Shown: positions 1 to 5,680, numbered from the stretch's first letter. The stretch is 5,768 nucleotides of DNA from Peptococcaceae bacterium (GCA_019415505.1 DXZC01000127.1:1-5768), one strand, 5' to 3'. Notes: generated by a model not told the origin, from the sequence alone. Translations and numbers: made by a program.

Positions 1-1425
1 GGTATAGCCCTTGGCCTCCGCCTGCCGCAAAATACTGCAAATTCGGGCATGGGCGTACTGGACATAAAACACGGGGTTTTCGGAAGTTTTAGATTTAGCC
101 AAGCTGAGGTCAAAATCCATGGCGCTGTCAGGATTGCGCATAACAAAAAAGTAACGGGCCGCGTCATACCCCACTTCTGCCACCAGTTCCTCTAAAGTAA
201 CATATTGACCGGAACGCTTGGACATCTTCACCACTTCGCCGTCACGCAAAAGCCGTACTAACTGCATGAGGATAACGGTGAGGGCGTCGGGATCATAGCC
301 GAAAAGTGACACGGCTCTTTTCATTCTGGCTACATGACCGTGGTGGTCAGCGCCCCAGATATTGATAACCCGGTCGAAGCCCCGGTCAAATTTATCCTTG
401 TGATAGGCAATATCAGCAGCAAAATAGGTGGGCACGCCATTAGCCCGTACTAAAACATCGTCTTTATCTTCTAAATTTACCCGGCCGCTATTTTTTCCTT
501 GTTTAACAGTCTTACCATCGCTGTTCTCGGATTTTAAAAGAATAGCGCCGTCCTTTTCATAAGCCAGGCCCTTGTCTAAAAGGTAAGACACAGCCGCCTG
601 AACCTTACCAGCCTCATGGAGACTGCGCTCGGAGTACCAAACGTCAAACTCCACACCATAAAGGGACATAACCCTCTTAATGGCGTCTAACTTTTCTGTT
701 AATGCGTAATCACAGAGAACTTCTTCCCGCTCAGACGCAGGCTTGTCCAACAGACCTTTGCCATTGTCGTCTATATAATTCTGGGCGGTAGCCGTTATGT
801 CTTCACCATGGTAGCCGTCCTCTGGAAAGGGGGCGTCTATCCCTAAAAGCTGCTGGAATCTGGCGTCTAGGGATTTACCCAGCATAATTATCTGGTTGCC
901 GGCGTCGTTAATATAAAATTCCTTAGATACATTGTAACCAGCCGCCTGTAAAAGATTAGCCAAGGAATCGCCGATAGCGCCGCCTCTGGCATTGCCCATA
1001 TGCAAAAGACCGGTAGGGTTGGCGCTGACAAACTCAACCTGAACTTTTTGGCCTTGACCTATGTTCACTTGACCATAAGCGTCCCCCATTTTATGTATAG
1101 TGGCGGGAACGTCGTAAAGCCATTGGTTGTTGAGGAAAAAATTGATAAAGCCGGCCCCCGCCACCTCTGTTTTGGCGATATAGGAACCGGTGATGTCTAA
1201 ATTGGCCAATATGCTTTCGGCTATTTTTCGCGGCGCCATTTTGGCTTCCTTGGCCATAACCAGGGCCAAGTTGGCGGCAAAATCCCCGTGGTCTTTTTCC
1301 CGAGGTTTTTCGATAATAAACTGAGGGACATTATCAAAGGATAACTGCCCCTTCTGTTTTGCCAAGGCAAGGGCCTTTACTAGACGCTGAGCGATATCTT
1401 CTTTAATAGTTTCGATGAATCTCAT
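1..1425 (-). CDS. argS: Arginyl-tRNA synthetase (C-terminus cut by window edge)
   Basis: Cytoplasmic class I aminoacyl-tRNA synthetase that charges tRNA-Arg with arginine using ATP. The reverse strand is open from ATG at 1425 to base 1, giving 475 codons. Residues 1-85 or so form the ArgS-specific N-terminal domain (PREKDHGDFAANLA near residues 47-60, GFINFFLNN). The class I HIGH signature appears as HMGN at residues 142-145, inside SANPTGLLHMGNARGG. The KMSKS loop is KMSKR at 400-404. NPVFYVQYAHAR (450-461) opens the DALR anticodon-binding domain. Family members are usually about 550-565 residues, so some 80-90 residues lie beyond the left edge. The start is supported by GGAGG at 1434-1430, four bases upstream of ATG. 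It is transcribed away from lysA from its own promoter. HMGN instead of HIGH is, from memory, normal in many Clostridia. Identification is secure. Confidence 0.97.
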   Translation of the reverse strand, partial: MRFIETIKEDIAQRLVKALALAKQKGQLSFDNVPQFIIEKPREKDHGDFAANLALVMAKEAKMAPRKIAESILANLDITGSYIAKTEVAGAGFINFFLNNQWLYDVPATIHKMGDAYGQVNIGQGQKVQVEFVSANPTGLLHMGNARGGAIGDSLANLLQAAGYNVSKEFYINDAGNQIIMLGKSLDARFQQLLGIDAPFPEDGYHGEDITATAQNYIDDNGKGLLDKPASEREEVLCDYALTEKLDAIKRVMSLYGVEFDVWYSERSLHEAGKVQAAVSYLLDKGLAYEKDGAILLKSENSDGKTVKQGKNSGRVNLEDKDDVLVRANGVPTYFAADIAYHKDKFDRGFDRVINIWGADHHGHVARMKRAVSLFGYDPDALTVILMQLVRLLRDGEVVKMSKRSGQYVTLEELVAEVGYDAARYFFVMRNPDSAMDFDLSLAKSKTSENPVFYVQYAHARICSILRQAEAKGYT

Positions 1426-1521
1426 GAATCCTCCGCTGTATCTTTGTTTTCCACGCTGAAAAACTCGCCCCGGTACTGGAACAAAAATTTAGTTCCCTCA
1501 AGACAAGGCAAGTTTTTATTT

Positions 1522-1550
1522 ATTATATCATAAACTACAGGAAAGCACAA
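1522..1550 (-). promoter_or_regulatory. Extended -10 promoter for argS
   Basis: Read on the minus strand, the sequence is TTGTGC (1550-1545), a 17-base spacer, then TATAAT (1527-1522), a perfect sigma-A -10 box. TG one base upstream of the -10 (1530-1529) makes an extended -10 element, which compensates for the weak -35 (3 of 6 matches). The predicted transcription start is near 1515, giving a leader of about 90 bases. Sequence-based prediction only. Confidence 0.7.
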
Positions 1551-1663
1551 AGAAATTCTTACTATTTTTACAGATTTTTTTACAATTCACCAAGATTTTT
1601 CCTGGTTTTCCGCCCCAACCATAAAACAGGGGCCATAAATCAATATTCATTCCTGACAAAACA

Positions 1664-1692
1664 TTGACAACTACCTATATTTTATATAAAAT
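1664..1692 (+). promoter_or_regulatory. Sigma-A-type promoter for lysA
   Basis: A perfect -35 box TTGACA (1664-1669) is separated by exactly 17 bases from TAAAAT (1687-1692), which matches the TATAAT consensus at five of six positions. The predicted transcript start is around 1699, about 38 bases before the lysA ATG. An overlapping TATAAA at 1685-1690 could serve as -10 with a less favourable 15-base spacer. This is the best-looking promoter in the window and suggests solid constitutive expression unless a repressor acts on it. Confidence 0.8.
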
Positions 1693-1737
1693 AGTAAAGA
1701 TAATTCACTTTTATAAAAAATTTGGAGAAATTATACC

Positions 1738-2979
1738 ATGAAAAAAGTTTTGCCCTTTTCCCACGACTTTTTAGAAGCCATGTTGGAAAAATATCCCACC
1801 CCTTTTTATGTATACGATGAACGGGCTATTAGAGAAAACGCCCGTAATTTTTTTGAAGCCTTTCAGGAGTTCCCGGCTTTTCAGGAATTTTTTGCCGTAA
1901 AAGCCACGCCAAACCCTGAAATCATGAAGCTATTTTTGGAGGAGGGCTGCGGCGTGGACTGTAGCTCCCTGGCGGAGCTTTGCCTGGCTGAAAGGGTAGG
2001 CTTTAAAAAAGAAAATATCTTCCTCACCTCCAACGACACTCCAGCGGTGGAGTTTCAAAAGGCAAACGACCTAGGAGCTATTATCAATCTAGATGACATC
2101 AGCCACATAGATTTTCTCGAAAAATATGTGGGTATACCGGAAAAAATCTGCTGCCGGTATAACCCCGGTCCTCTGCGTACCGGTAATTCTATTATCGGCA
2201 ATCCGGTAGAGGCCAAGTACGGCTTCACCAGAGAGCAAATTTTCGCGGGTTTTGAAAAATTGCGGAAAAAAGGCGTAAAAAAATTCGCCATTCATACCAT
2301 GGTTGCCTCCAATGAATTAAATATCGACTACTTTTTTGAAACAGCACGGATGATGTTTGAATTAGCCGGAGAAATTAAGGCAAAGCTGGATATTGACCTC
2401 AATACCATCAATCTTGGGGGCGGCTTGGGCATACCCTACTATCCTGATGAAAAATCAATCGACCTCAACACCTTGGCTAAGGGCGTTATGGAGCTTTACC
2501 AGGAACAAATATTGGATCAGGGGTTATACCCCTCTAAGCTGGCCTTTGAAAGCGGCCGTATGATGACGGGCCCCTATGGCTACCTAGTAACCAAGATGAT
2601 TCATAAAAAACAAATCTACAAGGACTACGCCTGTTTAGACGCTTGTATGGCTGATTTAATGCGTCCAGCCCTATACGGCGCTTACCACCATATTACCGTA
2701 ATAGGCAAGGAAAACGAACCAAGGTCCTTTAAATACGATGTAGTAGGCTCTCTGTGCGAAAATAACGATAAATTCGCTATAGACCGCTATTTACCGGAAT
2801 TGGAAACCGGCGATATTCTGGTCTTCCATGATGTAGGCGCTCACGGTCACGCCATGGGCTTTAACTATAACGGCAAACTGCGCCCAGCGGAAATTCTCTG
2901 GCAAGGGGGCAAGGAAAGCAAGGTCATACGCCGAGCGGAAACCCTAGATGACTATTTTGCCACATTAACCGGCTTCTAA
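1738..2979 (+). CDS. lysA: Diaminopimelate decarboxylase (variant Clostridia-type subfamily)
   Basis: Fold-type III PLP enzyme predicted to decarboxylate meso-2,6-diaminopimelate to L-lysine, the last step of lysine synthesis, in the cytosol. The 413-residue length is typical. An alanine-racemase-like barrel comes first: FFAVKATPN with the PLP-binding Lys55, HTM at 186-188 where classical enzymes have a His-x-Gly-Ser motif, the phosphate-binding GGGLGIPY at 227-234 and substrate-binding ESGR at 271-274. The C-terminal beta domain has RPALYGAYHH (309-318), the SLCENND motif with the Cys340-Glu341 pair that completes the partner subunit's active site, and GFNYNGKLRPAE (374-385) with the conserved Tyr. 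The ATG at 1738 follows GGAG (1724-1727) with a 10-base gap. It is monocistronic, with its own promoter. The motif set resembles the variant LysA common in Clostridia rather than the E. coli or Bacillus type. Related decarboxylases (carboxynorspermidine, arginine or ornithine) are less likely because the RPALYGAYH and CEN(N)D motifs favour diaminopimelate. Confidence 0.92.
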   Translation: MKKVLPFSHDFLEAMLEKYPTPFYVYDERAIRENARNFFEAFQEFPAFQEFFAVKATPNPEIMKLFLEEGCGVDCSSLAELCLAERVGFKKENIFLTSNDTPAVEFQKANDLGAIINLDDISHIDFLEKYVGIPEKICCRYNPGPLRTGNSIIGNPVEAKYGFTREQIFAGFEKLRKKGVKKFAIHTMVASNELNIDYFFETARMMFELAGEIKAKLDIDLNTINLGGGLGIPYYPDEKSIDLNTLAKGVMELYQEQILDQGLYPSKLAFESGRMMTGPYGYLVTKMIHKKQIYKDYACLDACMADLMRPALYGAYHHITVIGKENEPRSFKYDVVGSLCENNDKFAIDRYLPELETGDILVFHDVGAHGHAMGFNYNGKLRPAEILWQGGKESKVIRRAETLDDYFATLTGF

Positions 2980-3003
2980 AGCGCTTATTTAATAACCCAG
3001 AAG

Positions 3004-3030
3004 GCGTATAGTACCCCCGGTACTTTGCGC
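3004..3030 (+). terminator. Strong hairpin after lysA, possible terminator lacking a U-tract
   Basis: GCGTATAGTACC (3004-3015) pairs with GGTACTTTGCGC (3019-3030) around a CCC loop. Twelve positions face each other with one T-T mismatch and one T-G wobble; the inner six pairs (AGTACC/GGTACT) are perfect. It lies 24 bases after the lysA stop codon, where a terminator would be expected. The bases that follow (ATATAGG) are not a T-run, so intrinsic termination is uncertain. It could instead stabilise the 3' end of the lysA message or be part of a structured element. Confidence 0.4.
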
Positions 3031-3197
3031 ATATAGGTAGCAATGCCATAAATATAATACTTTTGCTTGGGGCAGGATAATCTAACTAAGGCTGTAATAT
3101 TTCAGCCCTAAACAACTACTCTCCCCTATTTTAAGGCCGGTAAAGAGTGAAAAAAATAAAGCCCAAGCTGGGAAATTGCTTAAATCCCTGGAAAAGA

Positions 3198-3227
3198 TAA
3201 AATTATTACAAAGGTTGTAAAATTTTA
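3198..3227. repeat. Operator-like inverted repeat upstream of sufCB
   Basis: TTACAA (3206-3211), spacer AGG, and TTGTAA (3215-3220) form a perfect 6-bp dyad. The arms continue outward as TAAAATT (3198-3204) and AATTTTA (3221-3227) if a single unpaired A at 3205 is allowed, giving 13 matching bases per arm. The left arm coincides with a possible -10 box (TAAAAT, 3198-3203; weak -35 TTGCTT at 3176-3181, 16-base gap), so a bound protein here would block transcription of sufCB. Whether it works as a protein-binding dyad or as an RNA hairpin cannot be told from sequence. Confidence 0.45.
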
Positions 3228-3246
3228 TGCTTATTCCCCAAATACC

Positions 3247-3275
3247 TTTTAATTTACTATGAATTATGATATAAA
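3247..3275 (+). promoter_or_regulatory. Candidate extended -10 promoter for sufCB
   Basis: TATAAA (3270-3275) is preceded by TG one base upstream (3267-3268), an extended -10 arrangement like that of argS. A poor -35 match, TTTTAA (3247-3252), lies 17 bases upstream. The transcript would start near 3282, leaving a very short leader that begins almost at the ribosome binding site (3284-3290). The alternative promoter over the dyad at 3176-3203 would give a leader of about 90 bases. I cannot decide between them. Confidence 0.35.
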
Positions 3276-3283
3276 AATGATGT

Positions 3284-3290
3284 AAGGAGG
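3284..3290 (+). promoter_or_regulatory. Ribosome binding site that decides the sufC start
   Basis: AAGGAGG precedes two in-frame ATGs, at 3294 and 3300. The first is only three bases from the GGAGG, too close for efficient initiation. The second is nine bases away, the same spacing as in the downstream sufB. The ATG at 3300 is therefore preferred. Confidence 0.75.
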
Positions 3291-3299
3291 CAGATGCTG

Positions 3300-4034
3300 A
3301 TGTTAGAACTAAAAAATATCTGCTGGCAAGTTAATGACAGCCAGGGACAAACAGACATTATTGACGATATTTCTCTTACCCTGGAAGATAATAAATTATA
3401 TGTGGTCACGGGGCCAAACGGCGGCGGCAAAAGCACTCTAGCGAAGCTTATGATGGGTATTTTAACGCCAACCTCCGGCCAAATCCTCTTTAATGGCCAG
3501 GATATAACTAATATGTCCATTACGGAAAGGGCGAAATTGCAAATTGGCTATGCTTTTCAAGCTCCGCCCGTTTTTAAGGGTATAAAAGTCTCAGAGCTTT
3601 TGACCTTAGCCGCCGGGGATAAGAAAATAAATCCCCTACAAATTTTGTTTGACGTGGGACTTTGCGCCGGAGAATACATCAACCGGGAAATGGATTCCGG
3701 TCTTTCCGGCGGAGAATTAAAACGCATAGAAATAGCCACAATTTTAGCTAGAGATTTAAGGCTGGCTATCTTTGACGAGCCGGAAGCTGGCATTGACCTT
3801 TGGAGCTTCCAACGCTTGGCCGAAACTTTCGGCACAATGCATAAAAATAATGATATGACCTTACTCATTATATCTCATCAGGAACGTATTATGGAATTAG
3901 CTGATGAAATCATTGTGATTGAAAACGGTAAGGTTAAGGAAGTTACCGATAAACAATCATTCCTGGCAGGTATAACCAAGGACGCAGATTGCGCTTGCGG
4001 CGAAATTTGCTTCCCTAAAGGAGGTGCTAAATAA
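3300..4034 (+). CDS. sufC: SufC-like Fe-S cluster assembly ABC ATPase (SmsC type)
   Basis: Soluble ABC-family ATPase predicted to drive conformational change in the SufB-like scaffold encoded next door during iron-sulfur cluster assembly. From the ATG at 3300 it has 244 residues, close to the usual 245-255 of SufC. All ABC motifs are intact: Walker A GPNGGGKST (38-46), Q-loop Gln87 in AFQAPP, signature LSGGELKR (135-142), Walker B LAIFDEPEAGID (155-166) and H-loop His193 in ISHQER. The AFQ.P, SGGE.KR and DEPEAGID wording is typical of SufC rather than of transporter ATPases, and no membrane protein is encoded nearby. An unusual feature is the C-terminal tail DCACGEIC, with Cys231, Cys233 and Cys237 in a CxCx3C pattern. 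The stop overlaps the sufB start by one base. An upstream in-frame ATG at 3294 would add two residues. Confidence 0.92.
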   Translation: MLELKNICWQVNDSQGQTDIIDDISLTLEDNKLYVVTGPNGGGKSTLAKLMMGILTPTSGQILFNGQDITNMSITERAKLQIGYAFQAPPVFKGIKVSELLTLAAGDKKINPLQILFDVGLCAGEYINREMDSGLSGGELKRIEIATILARDLRLAIFDEPEAGIDLWSFQRLAETFGTMHKNNDMTLLIISHQERIMELADEIIVIENGKVKEVTDKQSFLAGITKDADCACGEICFPKGGAK

Positions 4035-4954
4035 TGCTGGATATTATAGATAAAGGTCTTTTACAGGCTGTGGCTGATCTACAGGATATCCCGGTAGGCG
4101 CCTATAATATTAGAAAAAATGGCGAGAGCGCCGGACGGCGTTCCACCCCAAATATTGAAATTGTCAGCAAAACGGACAAGCCTGGCATAGATATAAACGT
4201 CGCTCCCTATACTCAGGGAGAACAAGTGCATATCCCCGTAATACTGAGCGCCGAAGGTATGCATGATGTGGTATACAACACCTTTAATATTGGCGTTAAC
4301 GCTGATGTGGTTATTATAGCCGGCTGTGGTATTCACAATGACTGCGGTACCGAGGCTGGACATAATGGCATACATGAATTCTTTATCGGCCGGGGCGCCA
4401 AGGTTAAATACATAGAAAAACACTATGGTGAAGGAAGCGGCAATGGTAAGCGGGTTTTAAACCCCACAACTAAGCTGCATATTGAAGAGGACGCCCAAGT
4501 TGAACTAGAAATGGTGCAAATTAGCGGTGTAGATGACACTATACGCGACACCCAGGTAGAGTTGGCGGACGGCGCTCGGCTCATAGTGACTGAACGCCTG
4601 ATGACAGAGGGTGAGCAAAAGGCAGATTCCATTATTGACGTTGACCTTTTAGGCGCCGATTCTAGCGCCAGAATCATGTCGCGCTCAGTAGCTAAAGACA
4701 ATTCCCACCAACAATTCCATATGAATCTTATTGGCAGAAACAGCTGCCGTGGCCATATTCAATGCGATTCCATTATTATGGACGAAGCTATTGTTCAGTC
4801 CATTCCGCAAATTTCCGCCCACCACAGCGATGCTCAATTGATCCATGAGGCAGCGATTGGCAAAATTGCCGGCAGCCAACTTTTGAAGCTAATGTCCCTA
4901 GGCCTTACAGAGGAAGAAGCGGAAGACACAATTTTACAAGGCTTCTTAAAATAA
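4034..4954 (+). CDS. sufB: SufB/SufD-like Fe-S cluster scaffold protein (SmsB type)
   Basis: Predicted scaffold on which iron-sulfur clusters are built, working as a complex with the SufC-like ATPase. It has 306 residues, much shorter than classical SufB (about 470-495), as in the minimal two-component SUF-like systems of anaerobes. The body is a beta-helix-type SufBD core. Visible conserved parts are GCGIHNDC (97-104), KYIEKHYGEG (125-134), GHIQCDS (240-246) with Cys244 aligning by eye with E. coli SufB Cys405, and LIHEAAIGKIAGSQL (269-283) with His271-Glu272 matching the SufB His433-Glu434 region. LGLTEEEAE near the end is the usual SufBD C-terminal helix motif. Start: AAAGGAGGTG at 4017-4026 lies inside the end of sufC, nine bases from ATG, and TAATG overlap implies translational coupling. 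No sufS, sufU or second sufD is present, and the operon ends in a terminator. Confidence 0.92.
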   Translation: MLDIIDKGLLQAVADLQDIPVGAYNIRKNGESAGRRSTPNIEIVSKTDKPGIDINVAPYTQGEQVHIPVILSAEGMHDVVYNTFNIGVNADVVIIAGCGIHNDCGTEAGHNGIHEFFIGRGAKVKYIEKHYGEGSGNGKRVLNPTTKLHIEEDAQVELEMVQISGVDDTIRDTQVELADGARLIVTERLMTEGEQKADSIIDVDLLGADSSARIMSRSVAKDNSHQQFHMNLIGRNSCRGHIQCDSIIMDEAIVQSIPQISAHHSDAQLIHEAAIGKIAGSQLLKLMSLGLTEEEAEDTILQGFLK

Positions 4955-5003
4955 GCCAATCCCATTAAGAACTAGAGTGTTAAACGTCTTAACTTAAAAA
5001 AAC

Positions 5004-5038
5004 AGAACGGACAATCATTTGATTGTCCGTTTTCTTTT
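5004..5038 (+). terminator. Intrinsic terminator of the sufCB operon
   Basis: AACGGACAATC (5006-5016) pairs perfectly with GATTGTCCGTT (5021-5031) around an ATTT loop, with a possible further G-T and A-T pair outside, and is followed by TTCTTTT to 5038. The A-run on its left side (4996-5002) gives a T-run on the opposite strand, so it could work in both directions. It lies about 50 bases after the sufB stop and closes the two-gene operon. Confidence 0.92.
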
Positions 5039-5064
5039 AATTTTTAGCAACTTACATCTTTTTT

Positions 5065-5094
5065 AACTATAAATGCGGTTAAAACTGTATAAAT
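5065..5094 (+). repeat. Tandem imperfect repeat upstream of the lipoprotein gene
   Basis: AACTATAAAT (5065-5074) recurs as AACTGTATAAAT (5083-5094), the same ten bases with a GT insertion, offset by about two helical turns. It lies just upstream of or within the promoter of the lipoprotein gene. It may be a pair of regulator sites or simply two A/T-rich -10-like segments. Confidence 0.3.
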
Positions 5095-5114
5095 TTTCTT
5101 TATTTGCCTATACT
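5086..5114 (+). promoter_or_regulatory. Possible promoter for the lipoprotein gene
   Basis: TATACT (5109-5114) matches the -10 consensus at five of six bases. The hexamer 17 bases upstream, TGTATA (5086-5091), is a weak -35. The transcript would start near 5121, a leader of about 20 bases that includes the ribosome binding site. Other -10-like hexamers (TATAAA at 5068 and 5088) lack a good -35 as well. A promoter must exist here because a terminator lies between this gene and sufB. Confidence 0.4.
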
Positions 5115-5140
5115 AAGAAAAAAGTTTAGGAGGATTTTCC

Positions 5141-5653
5141 ATGCAGAAAAACAAAATTTTTAATTTATTGTTGACCCTGGTTTTTGCCCTTTGCCTAGTG
5201 ACCCTTGGGGCCTGCGGTAACGATGATAAAAACGGCACTCAGGACCCGACTACCGAACAACAAGGGGACAACACGGCACCAAACACCACCAGTGACACCA
5301 GTGATTCCACACCTGATAGCACCAACAATGTTAATAACGAAGTTAATATCACAGTAACCTCTCCAGAGGAAGACGCTGAAATTAGCGGCGGGAAGGTCAC
5401 TGTAAGCGGTACAGCCCAAGAAAGTGTGACAGAAATAAAAATCGCTATGCTTTTAGATGACGAAACCGTAATTGGCGAAGGCAAAGCTCTGGTTGCCGAT
5501 GTGAGCCACGAATTTACCACTGATATCAACTATACTATTCCCGACGACAAAGCAAATGATGATAGCGTGGATTGCAAAATTAAACTCACTTGCTTTGATG
5601 AAAACAACAAAGAACTAAAACAAGAAACTGTACATGTAAACATTAAACCTTGA
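5141..5653 (+). CDS. Small secreted lipoprotein with Ig-like beta domain, function unknown
   Basis: Predicted cell-surface lipoprotein of 170 residues. The signal peptide has Lys3 and Lys5, a hydrophobic stretch from about residue 7 to 22, and a lipobox LGAC (22-25) with Cys25 as the lipidated residue after cleavage. Residues 26-68 or so are a low-complexity linker of Asp, Asn, Thr, Ser, Gln and Pro, likely a flexible spacer from the membrane. Residues 69-169 look like one beta-sandwich domain: NITVTSPEEDAEISGGKVTVSGTA is followed by alternating strands and ends in ETVHVNI. The SP...VTVSGTA pattern recalls Gmad2 or other bacterial Ig-like domains, but I cannot assign a family firmly. Cys145 and Cys151 lie six residues apart in a late strand. 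The start is well placed: AGGAGG at 5128-5133, seven bases before ATG. It is a single-gene unit between two terminators. No enzymatic motif is visible. Confidence 0.8.
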   Translation: MQKNKIFNLLLTLVFALCLVTLGACGNDDKNGTQDPTTEQQGDNTAPNTTSDTSDSTPDSTNNVNNEVNITVTSPEEDAEISGGKVTVSGTAQESVTEIKIAMLLDDETVIGEGKALVADVSHEFTTDINYTIPDDKANDDSVDCKIKLTCFDENNKELKQETVHVNIKP

Positions 5654-5680
5654 GGTAAATAAATATCTTAGATTAACACC

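Larger units (their letters stand above)
1426..1737. other. Divergent intergenic region, argS / lysA
   Basis: This non-coding spacer separates two head-to-head genes and holds one promoter for each. The argS leader (about 90 bases, 1426-1515) has only a small hairpin, GGAAC/GTTCC at 1477-1495, and no T-box signature. The lysA leader is about 38 bases, too short for a lysine riboswitch. Between the promoters is an A/T-rich tract and an imperfect inverted repeat, CCTGGTTTT (1601-1609) against AAAACAGG (1623-1630). I see no small gene or RNA gene here. Confidence 0.7.
2980..3299. other. Intergenic region rich in inverted repeats, lysA to sufC
   Basis: No open reading frame of note occurs here on either strand. 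Read left to right the stretch contains: a strong hairpin at 3004-3030; a 4-bp stem capped by GCAA (3036-3047); an isolated perfect -10-like TATAAT (3053-3058) without a matching -35; a 5-bp hairpin GGCTG/CAGCC (3090-3107); two overlapping, mutually exclusive short stems around 3162-3188; the dyad at 3198-3227; and the sufC ribosome binding site. No known riboswitch signature was recognised. The density of inverted repeats suggests regulatory DNA or a structured leader, but each element alone could be chance in A/T-rich sequence. Confidence 0.6.

Noticed and set aside
1000..1200. Open frame of 66 codons on the plus strand
   Set aside because: It lies wholly antisense to argS, has no ribosome binding site and no recognisable protein features.
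1426..1520. T-box riboswitch in the argS leader
   Set aside because: The leader is only about 90 bases, lacks the conserved T-box antiterminator sequence (only a chance GTACCG is present) and has no terminator hairpin.
1699..1737. Lysine riboswitch before lysA
   Set aside because: The predicted leader is about 38 bases, far shorter than a lysine riboswitch, and no hairpin-plus-T-run precedes the gene.
2055..2295. Two overlapping minus-strand open frames
   Set aside because: Both are antisense shadows inside lysA, which has strong family motifs throughout.
3257..3868. Minus-strand open frames opposite sufC
   Set aside because: Antisense shadows of a clear ABC ATPase gene, with no supporting start signals.
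4079..4879. Three minus-strand open frames opposite sufB
   Set aside because: Antisense shadows; the plus strand is a full SufB/D-like protein.
4979..4993. GTTAA/TTAAC inverted repeat after sufB
   Set aside because: Only five A/T-rich pairs just ahead of a far stronger terminator; likely chance.
5195..5529. Minus-strand open frames opposite the lipoprotein gene
   Set aside because: The plus strand has a lipobox, a good ribosome binding site and a terminator; the reverse frames have none of these.
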